NCBI GenBank assembly: GCA_947476525.1
Contig: CANJQY010000009.1
Span: forward strand, 1-36,966
Source: Oligoflexales bacterium
GTDB lineage: Bacteria; Bdellovibrionota_B; Oligoflexia; Oligoflexales; RGVZ01
DNA length: 36,966 bases
Direction of reading: 5' to 3'
The notes beneath the pieces were generated by a model, which saw only the letters and a program-made list of their open reading frames with translations, did no database searches and was not told where the DNA came from. Positions 1-8,500 of this stretch are shown piece by piece (positions within the stretch are counted from its first letter, which is position 1; every line of letters begins with the position of its first letter). The translations under genes were made by a program, and so were the position numbers.

Positions 1-2
1 AA

Positions 3-281
3 GCCATTAAGCCTGAAGTGGACGGTCTAATCACCAGATTTAAGCGTACTCGCCAGCAACAGCAAAATAATAGCGCAATTCACCTGTCACTAAACGTTCA
101 GGGGGGCTTGACGCTCGAGGACTTCGGACCTGCGCGGGCCGATGATGAGCTGCCGCTCGCTTTAAATCGCTACAGTGGCCGACCGTCGTCACTACCAAAT
201 GAGAGATCTATTTGGTCACAGGCTCCACCGGAAGGCCGGCGTCTTTCCAGGCTTGAAACGCTCCAGCGTTCAGTGTCTTAA
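3..281 (+). CDS. Possible 3' end of a gene entering from the left edge
   Basis: A reading frame is open from the left edge to a stop at 279-281. It encodes a Gln/Asn-rich stretch (RTRQQQQNNS) followed by a polar tail with no motif I recognise. Its last 74 bases overlap antisense with the end of the rhodanese gene, which is unusual. Without the upstream part I cannot tell a true C-terminus from a chance open frame. If it is not real, the first 207 bases hold no visible gene. Confidence 0.22.
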   Translation, partial: AIKPEVDGLITRFKRTRQQQQNNSAIHLSLNVQGGLTLEDFGPARADDELPLALNRYSGRPSSLPNERSIWSQAPPEGRRLSRLETLQRSVS

Positions 282-642
282 ATCCCAAGCTTTGAAAGTG
301 ATCTGCGGCCTTCCCAGAGCGGTTGCCCGAGCGGCAGTAGAAAATAATATTCGTGGATTTACTCCATGAGCTGACGGCATTTTTGTAGAGTGGGCTACGT
401 TGCTCAATTTCACTCGTCGCAAGCCACTTTGCTGGCTTCGCTTTTCCTGATTCCTTTAATTCAGCCAGTTCGCGGACGTCCACTAGAATGGCCGACCCGG
501 CCGTGACGGCTTGGGCCGCGTCCTTAGGCGAAATGGCGGTCGCTGCGTGAGCGCTACCTGCCAGTGTCAGTGCGGCAGGGATCAAAAGTTGCAAAAGAAA
601 TTCTACACATTTTTTTGCGTGTGACTTTGCATTAGACTTCAT
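208..642 (-). CDS. Periplasmic single-domain rhodanese-like protein
   Basis: This 144-residue protein has a signal peptide (basic N-terminus, hydrophobic residues 13-31, probable cleavage after Ala33) and one rhodanese domain. The active-site loop is CRSGNRSG with the persulfide-forming cysteine near residue 103, and the fold hallmarks VDVRE and LGFKTLNAGAFQAWK flank it. Single-domain periplasmic rhodaneses carry or transfer sulfane sulfur or act as redox adaptors; the substrate cannot be told from sequence. A TTG lies two codons upstream, but AAGGA seven bases before the ATG at 642 favours that ATG. It lies 87 bases downstream of the azurin gene on the same strand, so the two may be co-transcribed, although a hairpin-forming repeat sits between them. 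Confidence 0.88.
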   Translation of the reverse strand: MKSNAKSHAKKCVEFLLQLLIPAALTLAGSAHAATAISPKDAAQAVTAGSAILVDVRELAELKESGKAKPAKWLATSEIEQRSPLYKNAVSSWSKSTNIIFYCRSGNRSGKAADHFQSLGFKTLNAGAFQAWKDAGLPVEPVTK

Positions 643-674
643 TTTCAATTCCTTCTTAAAAATGGGAACTATGG

Positions 675-714
675 CCGGCGCCTTATTCCCCGTTTATATT
701 TTATTTGGCGCCGG
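675..714. repeat. GC-rich inverted repeat between azurin and rhodanese genes
   Basis: CCGGCGCC at 675-682 is exactly complementary to GGCGCCGG at 707-714, with a 24-base AT-rich loop. On the minus-strand transcript no U-run follows the stem, so it looks more like a processing or stabilising stem or an attenuator than a classical terminator. On the plus strand TTTT follows, but no plus gene precedes it. Confidence 0.4.
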
Positions 715-729
715 TTTTGCCGCTAGTTA

Positions 730-1176
730 TTAAAGGGTGACATCGCCAACCATAATTGCGCTGTGGCCTGGAAACGTGCAGAAAAATTTATACTTCGTCC
801 CTTTTTTAAACTTACTAGTAGGGAATGTGATGGTTTCAGTTTCACCGCCTCCAAGCAGTTTTGTCGCCGCGATAACGTGCTCGGTACCTGGTGAGTAGTC
901 TTTGGCGAAGCCAGCCTTGGTCGCTGCGGTAACGATGTTTTTCATGTCACTTTCTGCGGAAATCACCAAATTATGTCCCATGGCAGCCTTTGGTAGTTTG
1001 CCTACGTGTTTTAATGTGAGCTTGATTTCAGTGCAGCCAGCAGTCGCCATGACCTTCGTGTTGAAACTCATGGCGTCGGTCGCATCAACCGCAACGTCAC
1101 AAGTTTTGGAATAGGATGCTGAGCTAATGACAATAGAGGACAAAAATCCGACAACCAGTCTCATAGATAATTTCAT
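730..1176 (-). CDS. azu: Azurin, periplasmic type 1 blue copper protein
   Basis: The 148-residue precursor has a signal peptide (about residues 1-23) and a complete azurin domain. The four copper ligands are visible with family spacing: His68 in GHNLV, then Cys133, His138 and Met142 in CTFPGHSAIMVGD (65, 5 and 4 residues apart; Pseudomonas azurin has 66, 5 and 4). Cys26 and Cys48 fit the conserved structural disulfide. Azurins shuttle single electrons in the periplasm between cytochromes and terminal or nitrogen-oxide reductases. AGGA lies seven bases before the ATG. The rhodanese gene follows on the same strand. No cupredoxin partner such as a peroxidase or nitrite reductase is in the window, so its redox partner is unknown. 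Confidence 0.95.
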   Translation of the reverse strand: MKLSMRLVVGFLSSIVISSASYSKTCDVAVDATDAMSFNTKVMATAGCTEIKLTLKHVGKLPKAAMGHNLVISAESDMKNIVTAATKAGFAKDYSPGTEHVIAATKLLGGGETETITFPTSKFKKGTKYKFFCTFPGHSAIMVGDVTL

Positions 1177-1347
1177 GGCAAATTCCTTTAAAAAGAGTGC
1201 AAGTGTTTTACGAGATCGACTTCGGCTAGAAGTCTACCAAATTTAGAAATGATACGTCTCTAAAAAACGATCAAGAGGTTAGACATCCGTAACCCCAAAC
1301 AACACTTATCTAGTACCAGGAAAATATGCGCTTTATTGACACCACCG

Positions 1348-1376
1348 CCGTGGTTTAACATGGTTCGTTACCACGG
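1348..1376. repeat. Imperfect hairpin in the divergent region
   Basis: CCGTGG at 1348-1353 pairs with CCACGG at 1371-1376. Inside it, TAAC pairs with GTTA, leaving a two-base bulge and a seven-base loop. No U-tract follows on either side, so it is better read as a protein-binding dyad or leader structure than as a terminator. Confidence 0.35.
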
Positions 1377-1528
1377 ACTATAAAATCCCTTCACCTGTTG
1401 ATGCAAGAGAAACAAAACTCCCATTGGGCTGCTAGTTTGTTCGCGACCCCGAAGATTGAGGGGAGAGCCATCGCTATAGTCCCATGGTTCAATTCGGACA
1501 TGCGACATTTTACAACAAATACCTTGTC

Positions 1529-1591
1529 AATTAATTCAGCTCGATATACAAGCTGCCAATTAAGCGGCAATTAAGTCGCAAATTAATTCAG
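1529..1591. repeat. Four AATTAA-type repeats upstream of the cysteine-rich gene
   Basis: AATTAATTCAG occurs at 1529-1539 and again at 1581-1591. Between them lie two copies of CAATTAAG, at 1557-1564 and 1568-1575, so the order is A-B-B-A. The last three AATTAA cores start 11-12 bases apart, close to one helical turn. They end only 12 bases before the start codon at 1604 and could be regulator-binding sites or simple AT-rich reiteration. Confidence 0.4.
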
Positions 1592-1603
1592 ATAGGAATC
1601 GAT

Positions 1604-2104
1604 ATGAAATCACTTGTAAGAAAAATGTTTGCTGTGCTCGTAGTATTTTCTTCGATGGAAGCTGGTGCAGCCTGCGATCAGCCCGAGTATAACCGTCAAT
1701 GGGAAACATTGAGATCAATATGGACTAATACCTACAATAACAATTGCATACAGGCAGATCAATTCCTAGCACGGTTTGGCCAACCTATTGGTGGTCTTTC
1801 TTCGTGTCGAATTGATAGCCGAAATGAAGCGACGCGCGCATTCGCACGATGGGTTAACGGTGCTTGCGTATCGGCATGTGAGGATGCGGGAGTTTCGATG
1901 GGATCTCAATTTGGTCGGGTTGTCGCTTCCCAGGTTTGTAATGTAAGGTCGTCTCCGTCACAATCGGGCGTTTTATGTGAGCAACGGGTTGCTGAGACTT
2001 GCGTTCAATCATTAACGGATACCGTTGCACGCGATTGCCCTCGGGCAATAAACGGCATTGAATACCAAAATGCGGTTCAAGATTGTTATAATTGGGCTAA
2101 TTAA
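1604..2104 (+). CDS. Secreted cysteine-rich protein of unknown function
   Basis: The 166-residue product starts with a signal peptide (MKSLVRKMFAVLVVF, probable cleavage after Ala23). The mature protein has ten cysteines spread along it, enough for five disulfides, as in small exported, protease-resistant proteins. The region before the first mature Cys (GAAC) is a poor lipobox, so it is more likely soluble periplasmic or extracellular than a lipoprotein. I recognise no family. Residues are polar and Asn/Gln/Ala-rich with no catalytic signature. AGGA lies six bases before the ATG at 1604. It stands alone between two strand changes and is followed by a strong terminator, so it is probably a single-gene transcript. 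Confidence 0.75.
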   Translation: MKSLVRKMFAVLVVFSSMEAGAACDQPEYNRQWETLRSIWTNTYNNNCIQADQFLARFGQPIGGLSSCRIDSRNEATRAFARWVNGACVSACEDAGVSMGSQFGRVVASQVCNVRSSPSQSGVLCEQRVAETCVQSLTDTVARDCPRAINGIEYQNAVQDCYNWAN

Positions 2105-2161
2105 TTCGACGCGAAATTCGTGTCGATCAGATAAGTATACAATCACACCTGCTGTAATTTT

Positions 2162-2206
2162 AATGAAAACACCGTTTGGCTATTTTTGCCAGATGGTGTT
2201 TTCATT
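2162..2206. terminator. Strong bidirectional terminator hairpin
   Basis: A 19-pair stem (2162-2180 with 2188-2206, two G-U wobbles) encloses the 7-base loop TATTTTT. The outer stem is A-rich on the left (AATGAAAAC) and T-rich on the right (GTTTTCATT), the typical form of a hairpin that ends transcripts from both sides. It follows the secreted cysteine-rich gene by 57 bases and lies beyond the end of the convergent minus-strand operon. Confidence 0.75.
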
Positions 2207-2368
2207 TCAGAGGTGCGAAGGTGGTTGGGAGAGTGTCTGTCTTAAAGCTTTCCATTGGCCCAAGATGCGAAAGTCAAAATTGTTAGGCCCAGCGCAGCGA
2301 GCGCGTTGCTGGCAATGCCTGGTGCGAACCTTTTGCGGGGGATTCTACCAAAGTTACGCTACTACACA

Positions 2369-3052
2369 TCACTCACTGCGAATTAGGCGCGCTGCCAGCG
2401 CCGCAAATTGAGCCTCGATGGGATCCACTAGGTGATCGCCAAGATGCTTTTTTGCGGCTAACCCAAACTCTTGGGTCAAACCCTGGGCTACACTTTGAGA
2501 GGTGGCGTGGCCGCCAGATACCGCTTTTAATGACGTCAAGAAATCAGAGTGACTGCGCCCCTTGCGGTAGTCTGGCTCCTTGGTCGGGTGCTTTAAAAGG
2601 CTCTCCACCAACGCCAAATCAAGGTCCACCAAAAGGCTGGCCTGGTATAATAAATAATTACGACTTCGAAACATCGACGTGCCCGCAATTTTCTTTCCAT
2701 CACAAACAATGTCGGAAATTCCCGCTTGGTGCAGCCTGGAAAATTTCGGCTGACTTACCGCCAAGGCCGTGATCACCGCCTGATTCAGTACATCGAAGTA
2801 AAAAGAATTTTGATACACGTCCTTTACCCAACAACCAACACTGACCACAACACAACCAGGATAAAGGACCACCGTCCCGCCGCCGCCGTATCTACGGAGC
2901 ACCAAAACCTTGGCCGCTGCACAGGCCGCAGAATTGACCTCAAGTTCTTGGTCGTTTCCACTGCCGAGCACCACAAGTGTTCTGTCCGGAACGAAAATTT
3001 CACAGTAAAAAGGCACAACGTGGTTTTTTAAAATTTGATCGTCAATCCACAT
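2369..3052 (-). CDS. Lipoate-protein ligase A / octanoyltransferase-family protein
   Basis: The 227-residue protein matches the BPL_LplA_LipB fold. RRYGGGGTV at residues 53-61 corresponds to the family RRxSGGGxV lipoyl-AMP loop, and DGKKIAG near 118-124 carries the catalytic lysine (Lys121) that contacts the lipoyl group. These enzymes attach lipoate or octanoate to the E2 and GcvH subunits of 2-oxoacid dehydrogenases and the glycine cleavage system. Two oddities: the usual VxHD after the glycine loop reads VLYPG, and the LhHGtll segment reads LLYQASLLV, so two commonly conserved histidines are absent. At 227 residues it is shorter than E. coli LplA and lacks that protein's separate C-terminal domain. 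It starts seven bases after mgtE and is the last gene of the ileS run. Confidence 0.78.
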   Translation of the reverse strand: MWIDDQILKNHVVPFYCEIFVPDRTLVVLGSGNDQELEVNSAACAAAKVLVLRRYGGGGTVVLYPGCVVVSVGCWVKDVYQNSFYFDVLNQAVITALAVSQPKFSRLHQAGISDIVCDGKKIAGTSMFRSRNYLLYQASLLVDLDLALVESLLKHPTKEPDYRKGRSHSDFLTSLKAVSGGHATSQSVAQGLTQEFGLAAKKHLGDHLVDPIEAQFAALAARLIRSE

Positions 3053-3059
3053 ATTTTAT

Positions 3060-4460
3060 TTATCCGCCACCCGGCACATGAAGTCCCATCATTGGGCCAA
3101 GGCTTCGTACCATCCACAACGCCACGTTAAAATAAAGTACAATACCCGCCACATCGACTAACGAAGCAATGAACGGCGAAGAGCTTACCGCAGGGTCAAA
3201 TTTGAGACGCTTGATTAAAAATGGCATGATAGCCCCAACCACTGAACCAAAAAGCACAACCCCCACCAGTGAGCTTCCGACAATCATCGAAATAAGAATA
3301 TTATGCTCCCAGGTCCACGCACGCAAGAAACCTATCGAGCCTAGAATAAGACCAAGCCCCAGACCCATCCTGACCTCCCTGCCGAAAACGCGACTCCAAT
3401 CTGCAAGTTTCATCTCTCTTACCGCCAACCCGCGAATCACAAGTGAACTGGCCTGGGAACCCGAATTGCCGCCAGAACTAATAACTAATGGCACAAAATA
3501 AACGAGATAGCGCATCTCGGCAATCGCCTCGTCGTAGTGGCGCAGTGCCGTACCCGTAAATAATTCGCTGATGAATAAGGCACAAAGCCATCCAGCCCGC
3601 TTTCTTAAAAGAACAAATCCCGGGGTCTCGAAATAACTATCTTCGAGCACAGCCGTACCACCGAACTGCTGAATATCATCGGTTGCTTCGTCTTCCGCAA
3701 TGTCAAACACGTCGTCGGCTGAGAGCACACCCACCAATATTCCTTCGGAGTCCACCACCGGACTAAAGGCTTTGTCGTATTTCCTGAAAAAGTCTACGGC
3801 CATACCCTTGTCGTCGGTCACATGTAGCGCCACCGTCGCTGAGTCCATCACCTCGACCAACGTCTTTGTAGGTGGGTCCGCTAAGATTAGACTAGCAAGG
3901 CTTACCTCCCCTTTGTAATGGCCATCGGGATCGATCACGAAAATGAAACTGTGGAGCTCCTCTGGTGCTCGCACAGTCCAACGAATAAATTCTAAGGCAT
4001 CCAAAACTTTAAGCTCTCCAAGGACTGCGATCAATTCCGGGTTCATCAACCGGCCGACAGAATCTTGATCGTAACTTAAAAGCTTCCACGCCATGCTCCG
4101 CTCTTCTGGCGAGAGCTTTAACAGAATTTTACTTCGGATTTCAAATGGCAAATCTTCGAGAAGACGGGTCCTGTCGTCAGGTTCCATGTCATTTAAAAGC
4201 GTCGAAACTACCGCCTCGGGCAAATCTTCAAGTAGCTCTTCTTGACGCTCAAAGGGGACGTAGGCGAAAACCTGAGCCCTTCGAGATCTAGGAATTAAGC
4301 GAAAAATAATGATCAGCTCAGCGATCGCCAATTGGGCAAGATGCTCTCCGATATCGGCGGGCTCTGCCCATTTCAAAATTGGACGCAATGCCTTGTAGTT
4401 CTTTGACGAAATCCAATGGTCAAATTCAGGTGGCAATGATGACTTTGGTTTGTCCCTCAT
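3060..4460 (-). CDS. mgtE: MgtE-family magnesium transporter
   Basis: The 466-residue protein has the full MgtE layout. A cytoplasmic N domain with helical repeats spans about residues 20-130 (LLEDLPEAVVSTLLNDM). Two CBS domains span about 135-260, introduced by DSVGRLMNPE. A five-helix membrane domain spans about 285-460. The pore signature SSGGNSGSQASSLVIRG is near residues 328-344, and the later helix shows DPAVSSSPFIASLVDVAG. MgtE is a Mg2+-gated channel in the inner membrane whose N and CBS domains close it when cytosolic Mg2+ is high. Its ATG overlaps the stop of the upstream peptidase gene (ATGA), and the lipoate-ligase-like gene follows after seven bases. Length is normal. Confidence 0.95.
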   Translation of the reverse strand: MRDKPKSSLPPEFDHWISSKNYKALRPILKWAEPADIGEHLAQLAIAELIIIFRLIPRSRRAQVFAYVPFERQEELLEDLPEAVVSTLLNDMEPDDRTRLLEDLPFEIRSKILLKLSPEERSMAWKLLSYDQDSVGRLMNPELIAVLGELKVLDALEFIRWTVRAPEELHSFIFVIDPDGHYKGEVSLASLILADPPTKTLVEVMDSATVALHVTDDKGMAVDFFRKYDKAFSPVVDSEGILVGVLSADDVFDIAEDEATDDIQQFGGTAVLEDSYFETPGFVLLRKRAGWLCALFISELFTGTALRHYDEAIAEMRYLVYFVPLVISSGGNSGSQASSLVIRGLAVREMKLADWSRVFGREVRMGLGLGLILGSIGFLRAWTWEHNILISMIVGSSLVGVVLFGSVVGAIMPFLIKRLKFDPAVSSSPFIASLVDVAGIVLYFNVALWMVRSLGPMMGLHVPGGG

Positions 4461-5569
4461 TTCGAAGCAGGCCCCCCAGCTGGTCGTTCACACATTAATT
4501 CTAACGCCGCAAATCCTGTGGAGGTCTTTTCGGCAGCTTTTCCCAAAGACTTTAGGAAGTTACCGGCCACAAACAAAATTTCCATTTGCTCGTAACATTT
4601 TTTTGCTGCCTCAAACCGCGAAACATCTGGGGCATAAAGCCCTGCCCCCAATATTCTAGGATTGTTCCACGTGCCCAAACCCACGAAATCAATAAGTTTA
4701 AAGCTTGGTTTGTTGGCAGTGGCCAAAGATATGATTTTTTGCTTTTCGACTATGCGGTCGGCAGTAGGCATGGCCTTGGTCTCTGCCAAATTTTGCTCGA
4801 TATCGGCACGAAGCTTTTGAAGCCAGTCCCGAAACGACGCGTAATCGAGGTTACCCTTGCGAAATAGTACCAATTCGGCACTGCGGCCAAGATGCGTGAA
4901 AAATTTTTCTGCCAAATGATCTGCAATAAATTCCGCTAAATTTTCATTGAATTCCGCCGAATCACTGACCCACAAAGTTCGGTGCGTCAGTTCGTGGAAA
5001 TATAAATGGGCCAACTCGACATCCGTTCGCTTTAACATGGACGAAAATACAGGGTCGGAAAACCAGCCCAAACTGGAATAGGCTGTGACGCCTCCCGAGT
5101 GCACCTCATAGCCGGCTTCTAATAGATCTTTGGCCTCAGCATCACGGTCAGCTTTGTCGAAAAAACCTAAATATGGTACCGTGCCGACAATGGGGAACCA
5201 CCAGGTTTTTAATTTCATTTCGAGCGGCATCGCAGCCTGAACCGTATACGAGACAGAGTCCCCGCTAAGGTGCACAAAGTCTCGGTAAGCTTCGTCCACA
5301 TGCATCCCTTGGCTTGCTGCGTAGGACATCGTTTCTTGTGTGAATTTTAGCTTCTGTTTCTCGAGAGCTGAAACTTTGTCTTCATTCAGTACCTGCTCCA
5401 CCGGTACCCGGTCCATCAATAATCCTAGTTGGCGGTACCCTTGCTTAGTCAAATAACAGCTGGACAACGTCATCAGTAAAAACACGACTGCTGCCGTATT
5501 CGCGGCCATATTTCGGGCCCTGATCGCGGCCCAAAATCTGCCTGCGCGAGCTGTGCGCCACTGAGGCAT
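4457..5569 (-). CDS. Predicted zinc aminopeptidase lipoprotein (COG4324/PF10023 type)
   Basis: The protein (370 residues) has a lipoprotein signal ending LMTLSSC (Cys38) and a zinc-peptidase core. HELTH at residues 192-196 is the HExxH motif, and the nearby NENLAEF supplies a likely third ligand (Glu213). The stretch GGVTAYSSLGWFSDPV and the segment YLGFFDKADRDAEAKDLLEAG match what I know of the putative aminopeptidase family COG4324. It should sit on a membrane and cleave peptides; the substrate is unknown. The first ATG overlaps the ileS stop (TAATG), supporting translational coupling; Met21 is an alternative start giving a more typical lipoprotein leader. It is followed by mgtE with an ATGA overlap. 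Confidence 0.85.
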   Translation of the reverse strand: MPQWRTARAGRFWAAIRARNMAANTAAVVFLLMTLSSCYLTKQGYRQLGLLMDRVPVEQVLNEDKVSALEKQKLKFTQETMSYAASQGMHVDEAYRDFVHLSGDSVSYTVQAAMPLEMKLKTWWFPIVGTVPYLGFFDKADRDAEAKDLLEAGYEVHSGGVTAYSSLGWFSDPVFSSMLKRTDVELAHLYFHELTHRTLWVSDSAEFNENLAEFIADHLAEKFFTHLGRSAELVLFRKGNLDYASFRDWLQKLRADIEQNLAETKAMPTADRIVEKQKIISLATANKPSFKLIDFVGLGTWNNPRILGAGLYAPDVSRFEAAKKCYEQMEILFVAGNFLKSLGKAAEKTSTGFAALELMCERPAGGPASK

Positions 5570-8500
5570 TAAATCTTATCCAATCCAATGTGCAATACAC
5601 CGCCATCAACATCCGTCGTGACTGTATAGCTTGAGACAATGGCTGCCACAAACGTCACTCCAAGGCCAAGGGTCTCTTGCACAATATAATTTTCGTGACA
5701 CGTGATAGCCTTTTTTATTTTGCCGTCACAAATAAACGCTAACTTGATGCGATCTGTAACATTTAAGCCTGAGTCCTTACGAAGATTTTGAATGCGACTA
5801 ACCACCTCTCTTGCGTAACCCTCGAGCAGTAGTTCTTCACTTACAGTGGTATCCAGCAGAACCGTCACTCCCGATTCCGTAGCAATCAATCGAGCATCCT
5901 TTGGCCCCCGATCAATGATTAAATCTTCTAGCAATAACTCGTGTCCTGCAACGGTCGTCATGCCCTTAGCCTCTGCTGTCGCCAGGAATCTAGCCACTTC
6001 GGCCGGATCTTTCGACAATACTTCAAACGCCCCACGCACTTCGCCAATTGAATTACCAAGTCGTTTGCCCAAAGTTTTGAGATTTGGTTTCACTCCGAGC
6101 CGCACAAATTTAGCCTCATCGGTTGAAAATTCAATGAGCTTAACATTCAACTCTTCGCGGATGATGTGCTGCCCGCGATCAATCGCCTGCCGATCGCGTT
6201 CGTTGCGAGTGATGATCATAAGTGACGGCAGGGGCTGTCTAGTTTTGATTTGATGTTTCGCCCTAAGCGAACGGCCCAACTCCGTGGCTCGTCGAACTAA
6301 GGCCATGTTATCTTCTAGTACCAAATCAATCGCCCCCTTATCGGCAATTGGCATATCGGTTAAGTGCACCGATTCTGCGACACCTGAAAGGCCGTCGGTC
6401 AAATTACGAAATACTTTGTCCGATACAAATGGAGCAAAGGGGGCAAACACTTTCGTAAATTCGACTAAAACATAATACAAGGTTTCGTAGGCTGATGTCT
6501 GATCAGCGGAAAGACCTTCGGTAGCCGCTTGTGAGGAGTCACCTGCGGCTTTGCCCCAAAATCTGCGTCGACTTAAGCGAATAAACCAATTTGTCAATTC
6601 GTCGATGAAGTCTAAAATGACTGGAACTACCGCATACAAGTGGTATTTTTCCATGTGCACATGCACGGCCTCAATCATCGTGTGGAGGCGACTTATAATC
6701 CACAGATCCATTTCCACTGAAGTCACAGGCTTGGTGCCATTGGCCAACGACGCCCTCGGCGTCCACTTATCGGCGGCAGCATAAGTCGTTAAAAAACTTT
6801 GGGCGTTCCACAAAGGTAAAATTACCGAGCGGATAGTTTCTATGACGCCTTTGTCCGAAAATATCAGGTCTTCTCCGCGCAGTATCGGTGAATTAACCAT
6901 GTACAGCCTGGTCGCGTCGGCTCCGTGTTTTTCTAAAAGCTCGCCGGGGGCGGTGTAGTTGCGGTGCCGCTTCGACATTTTTTTGCCGGATTCATCGCAA
7001 ATAATTCCATTGGCAATCACGTTTTTAAATGCAGGGCGGTCAAAAAGTGCCGCGGATAAAACCGACAGGGTGTAAAACCAGCCTCGAGTCTGGTCTAATC
7101 CCTCGGCAATAAAATCTGCTGGAAACGTCGTCTCTAAACGTTCCTTGTTTTCGAATGGGTAATGAATATGGGCGTAGGGCATGCTTCCCGATTCAAACCA
7201 GCAGTCAAACACCTCGGTGACTCGCTTCATGGTTCCTGTGCAGGCTCCGGCCTTGTGAACGGCCGTACACTTGAAGGCTAAGTCGTCTACGAAATGTTTG
7301 TGGAGGTCGTCTAATTTTTTACCCGATTTTTGCTCTAGTGAGGCCGCGTCGCTAAATACTTCAATGTGATTGTCGTCAGCGGTACACACCCAGATGGGTA
7401 GTGGCGTGCCCCAAAAACGGTTCCGGCTGATCGCCCAGTCTCTAGCGTTTTCCAGCCAATTGCCCATGCGTCCATCTTTTAAATGGGCTGGAACCCAATT
7501 GATTTTCTGATTGTTTGCGACAAGCTTAGGCACTATTTTTTCGACCGCGACGTACCACGCAGGAATGGCGCGGTACATAAGTGGCGTATCGGTGCGTTCG
7601 CAAAACGGGTAGCTGTGGTCGATGGTTTCTTGACGTATTAGGCTGCCCTCTAGCTTTAGACGCTTTAATATTTCTTTGTCGGCCTCTTTGAAATTCATGC
7701 CGGCATACTCAGAAATGACCGCCTTGAATCGGCCTTCTTCGTCGATGGGGTCGACGAATTCAATGGCATTGTCTCGACACACCCGAAAGTCGTCTTCTCC
7801 ATAAGCTGGTGATTGATGGACAATTCCAGTGCCATCTGACGTCGTAACATATCCGTCGACAAGCATGACGAATGCATTTTTATGTCCTGAGAAATATGGA
7901 AATAATGGCTCGTAAGCTAGCCCTTTTAAGGCTTCACCTTTGGCGCGACTTAATATTTCTACTTGGGCCTCTCCTGATTTTGGCTTTTTGAACACTGCGT
8001 CGAGGCGTGACTCAGATAGCCAATATACCGCACCATCCGCTAAATGTTTAACTTTGACATAATCTATTTCAGGACCCACCGCTAACGCAAGATTTGAAAT
8101 TAAAGTCCACGGAGTGGTCGTCCAGGCAAGGAAAAATGCGTTTTCATTTTTTAATTTAAAGCGCACAAATAGCGACGGATCTTGCGTCATTTTATAATTT
8201 TGATTGGCTTCGAAATTGGAAAGAATCGCCGTCAATCGCGGTGAGTACGGCACCACCTTATGACTGCGGTACACGAGCCCACGTTTATAAAGTTCACCGA
8301 ACACCCACCAAACAGACTCCATAAACGTTTTGTCCATGGTGCGATACTGATTGTTCCAGTCGACCCACCTGCCGATGCGCGTGATGGTAGTTTCCCATTC
8401 TCGTGCGTAGTGCAAAACGGAGGCGCGGCACCTCTCGTTAAAAACATCAACGCCAAGTTCCTTTATGGCGCCAGAGCCTTTTAGGTTGTCGCGTTTTTCC

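Larger units (their letters stand above)
1177..1603. other. 427-base divergent intergenic region
   Basis: This region separates the azurin gene (minus) from the secreted cysteine-rich gene (plus). I see no convincing gene in it. It holds a hairpin at 1348-1376, a TTGTCA box at 1524-1529 with TATACA 15 bases later, and a cluster of AATTAA-type repeats at 1529-1591 immediately before the plus-strand start. A TTGACA also occurs at 1336-1341 but has no matching -10 at normal spacing. Confidence 0.6.

Noticed and set aside
1440-1515. Possible tRNA because of a GGTTCAATTC T-loop-like string
   Set aside because: No matching acceptor stem, D-arm or anticodon arm could be drawn around it; the T-stem itself does not close.
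2452-3031. Plus-strand frames opposite the lipoate-ligase-like gene
   Set aside because: They are shadows of a gene with clear family motifs.
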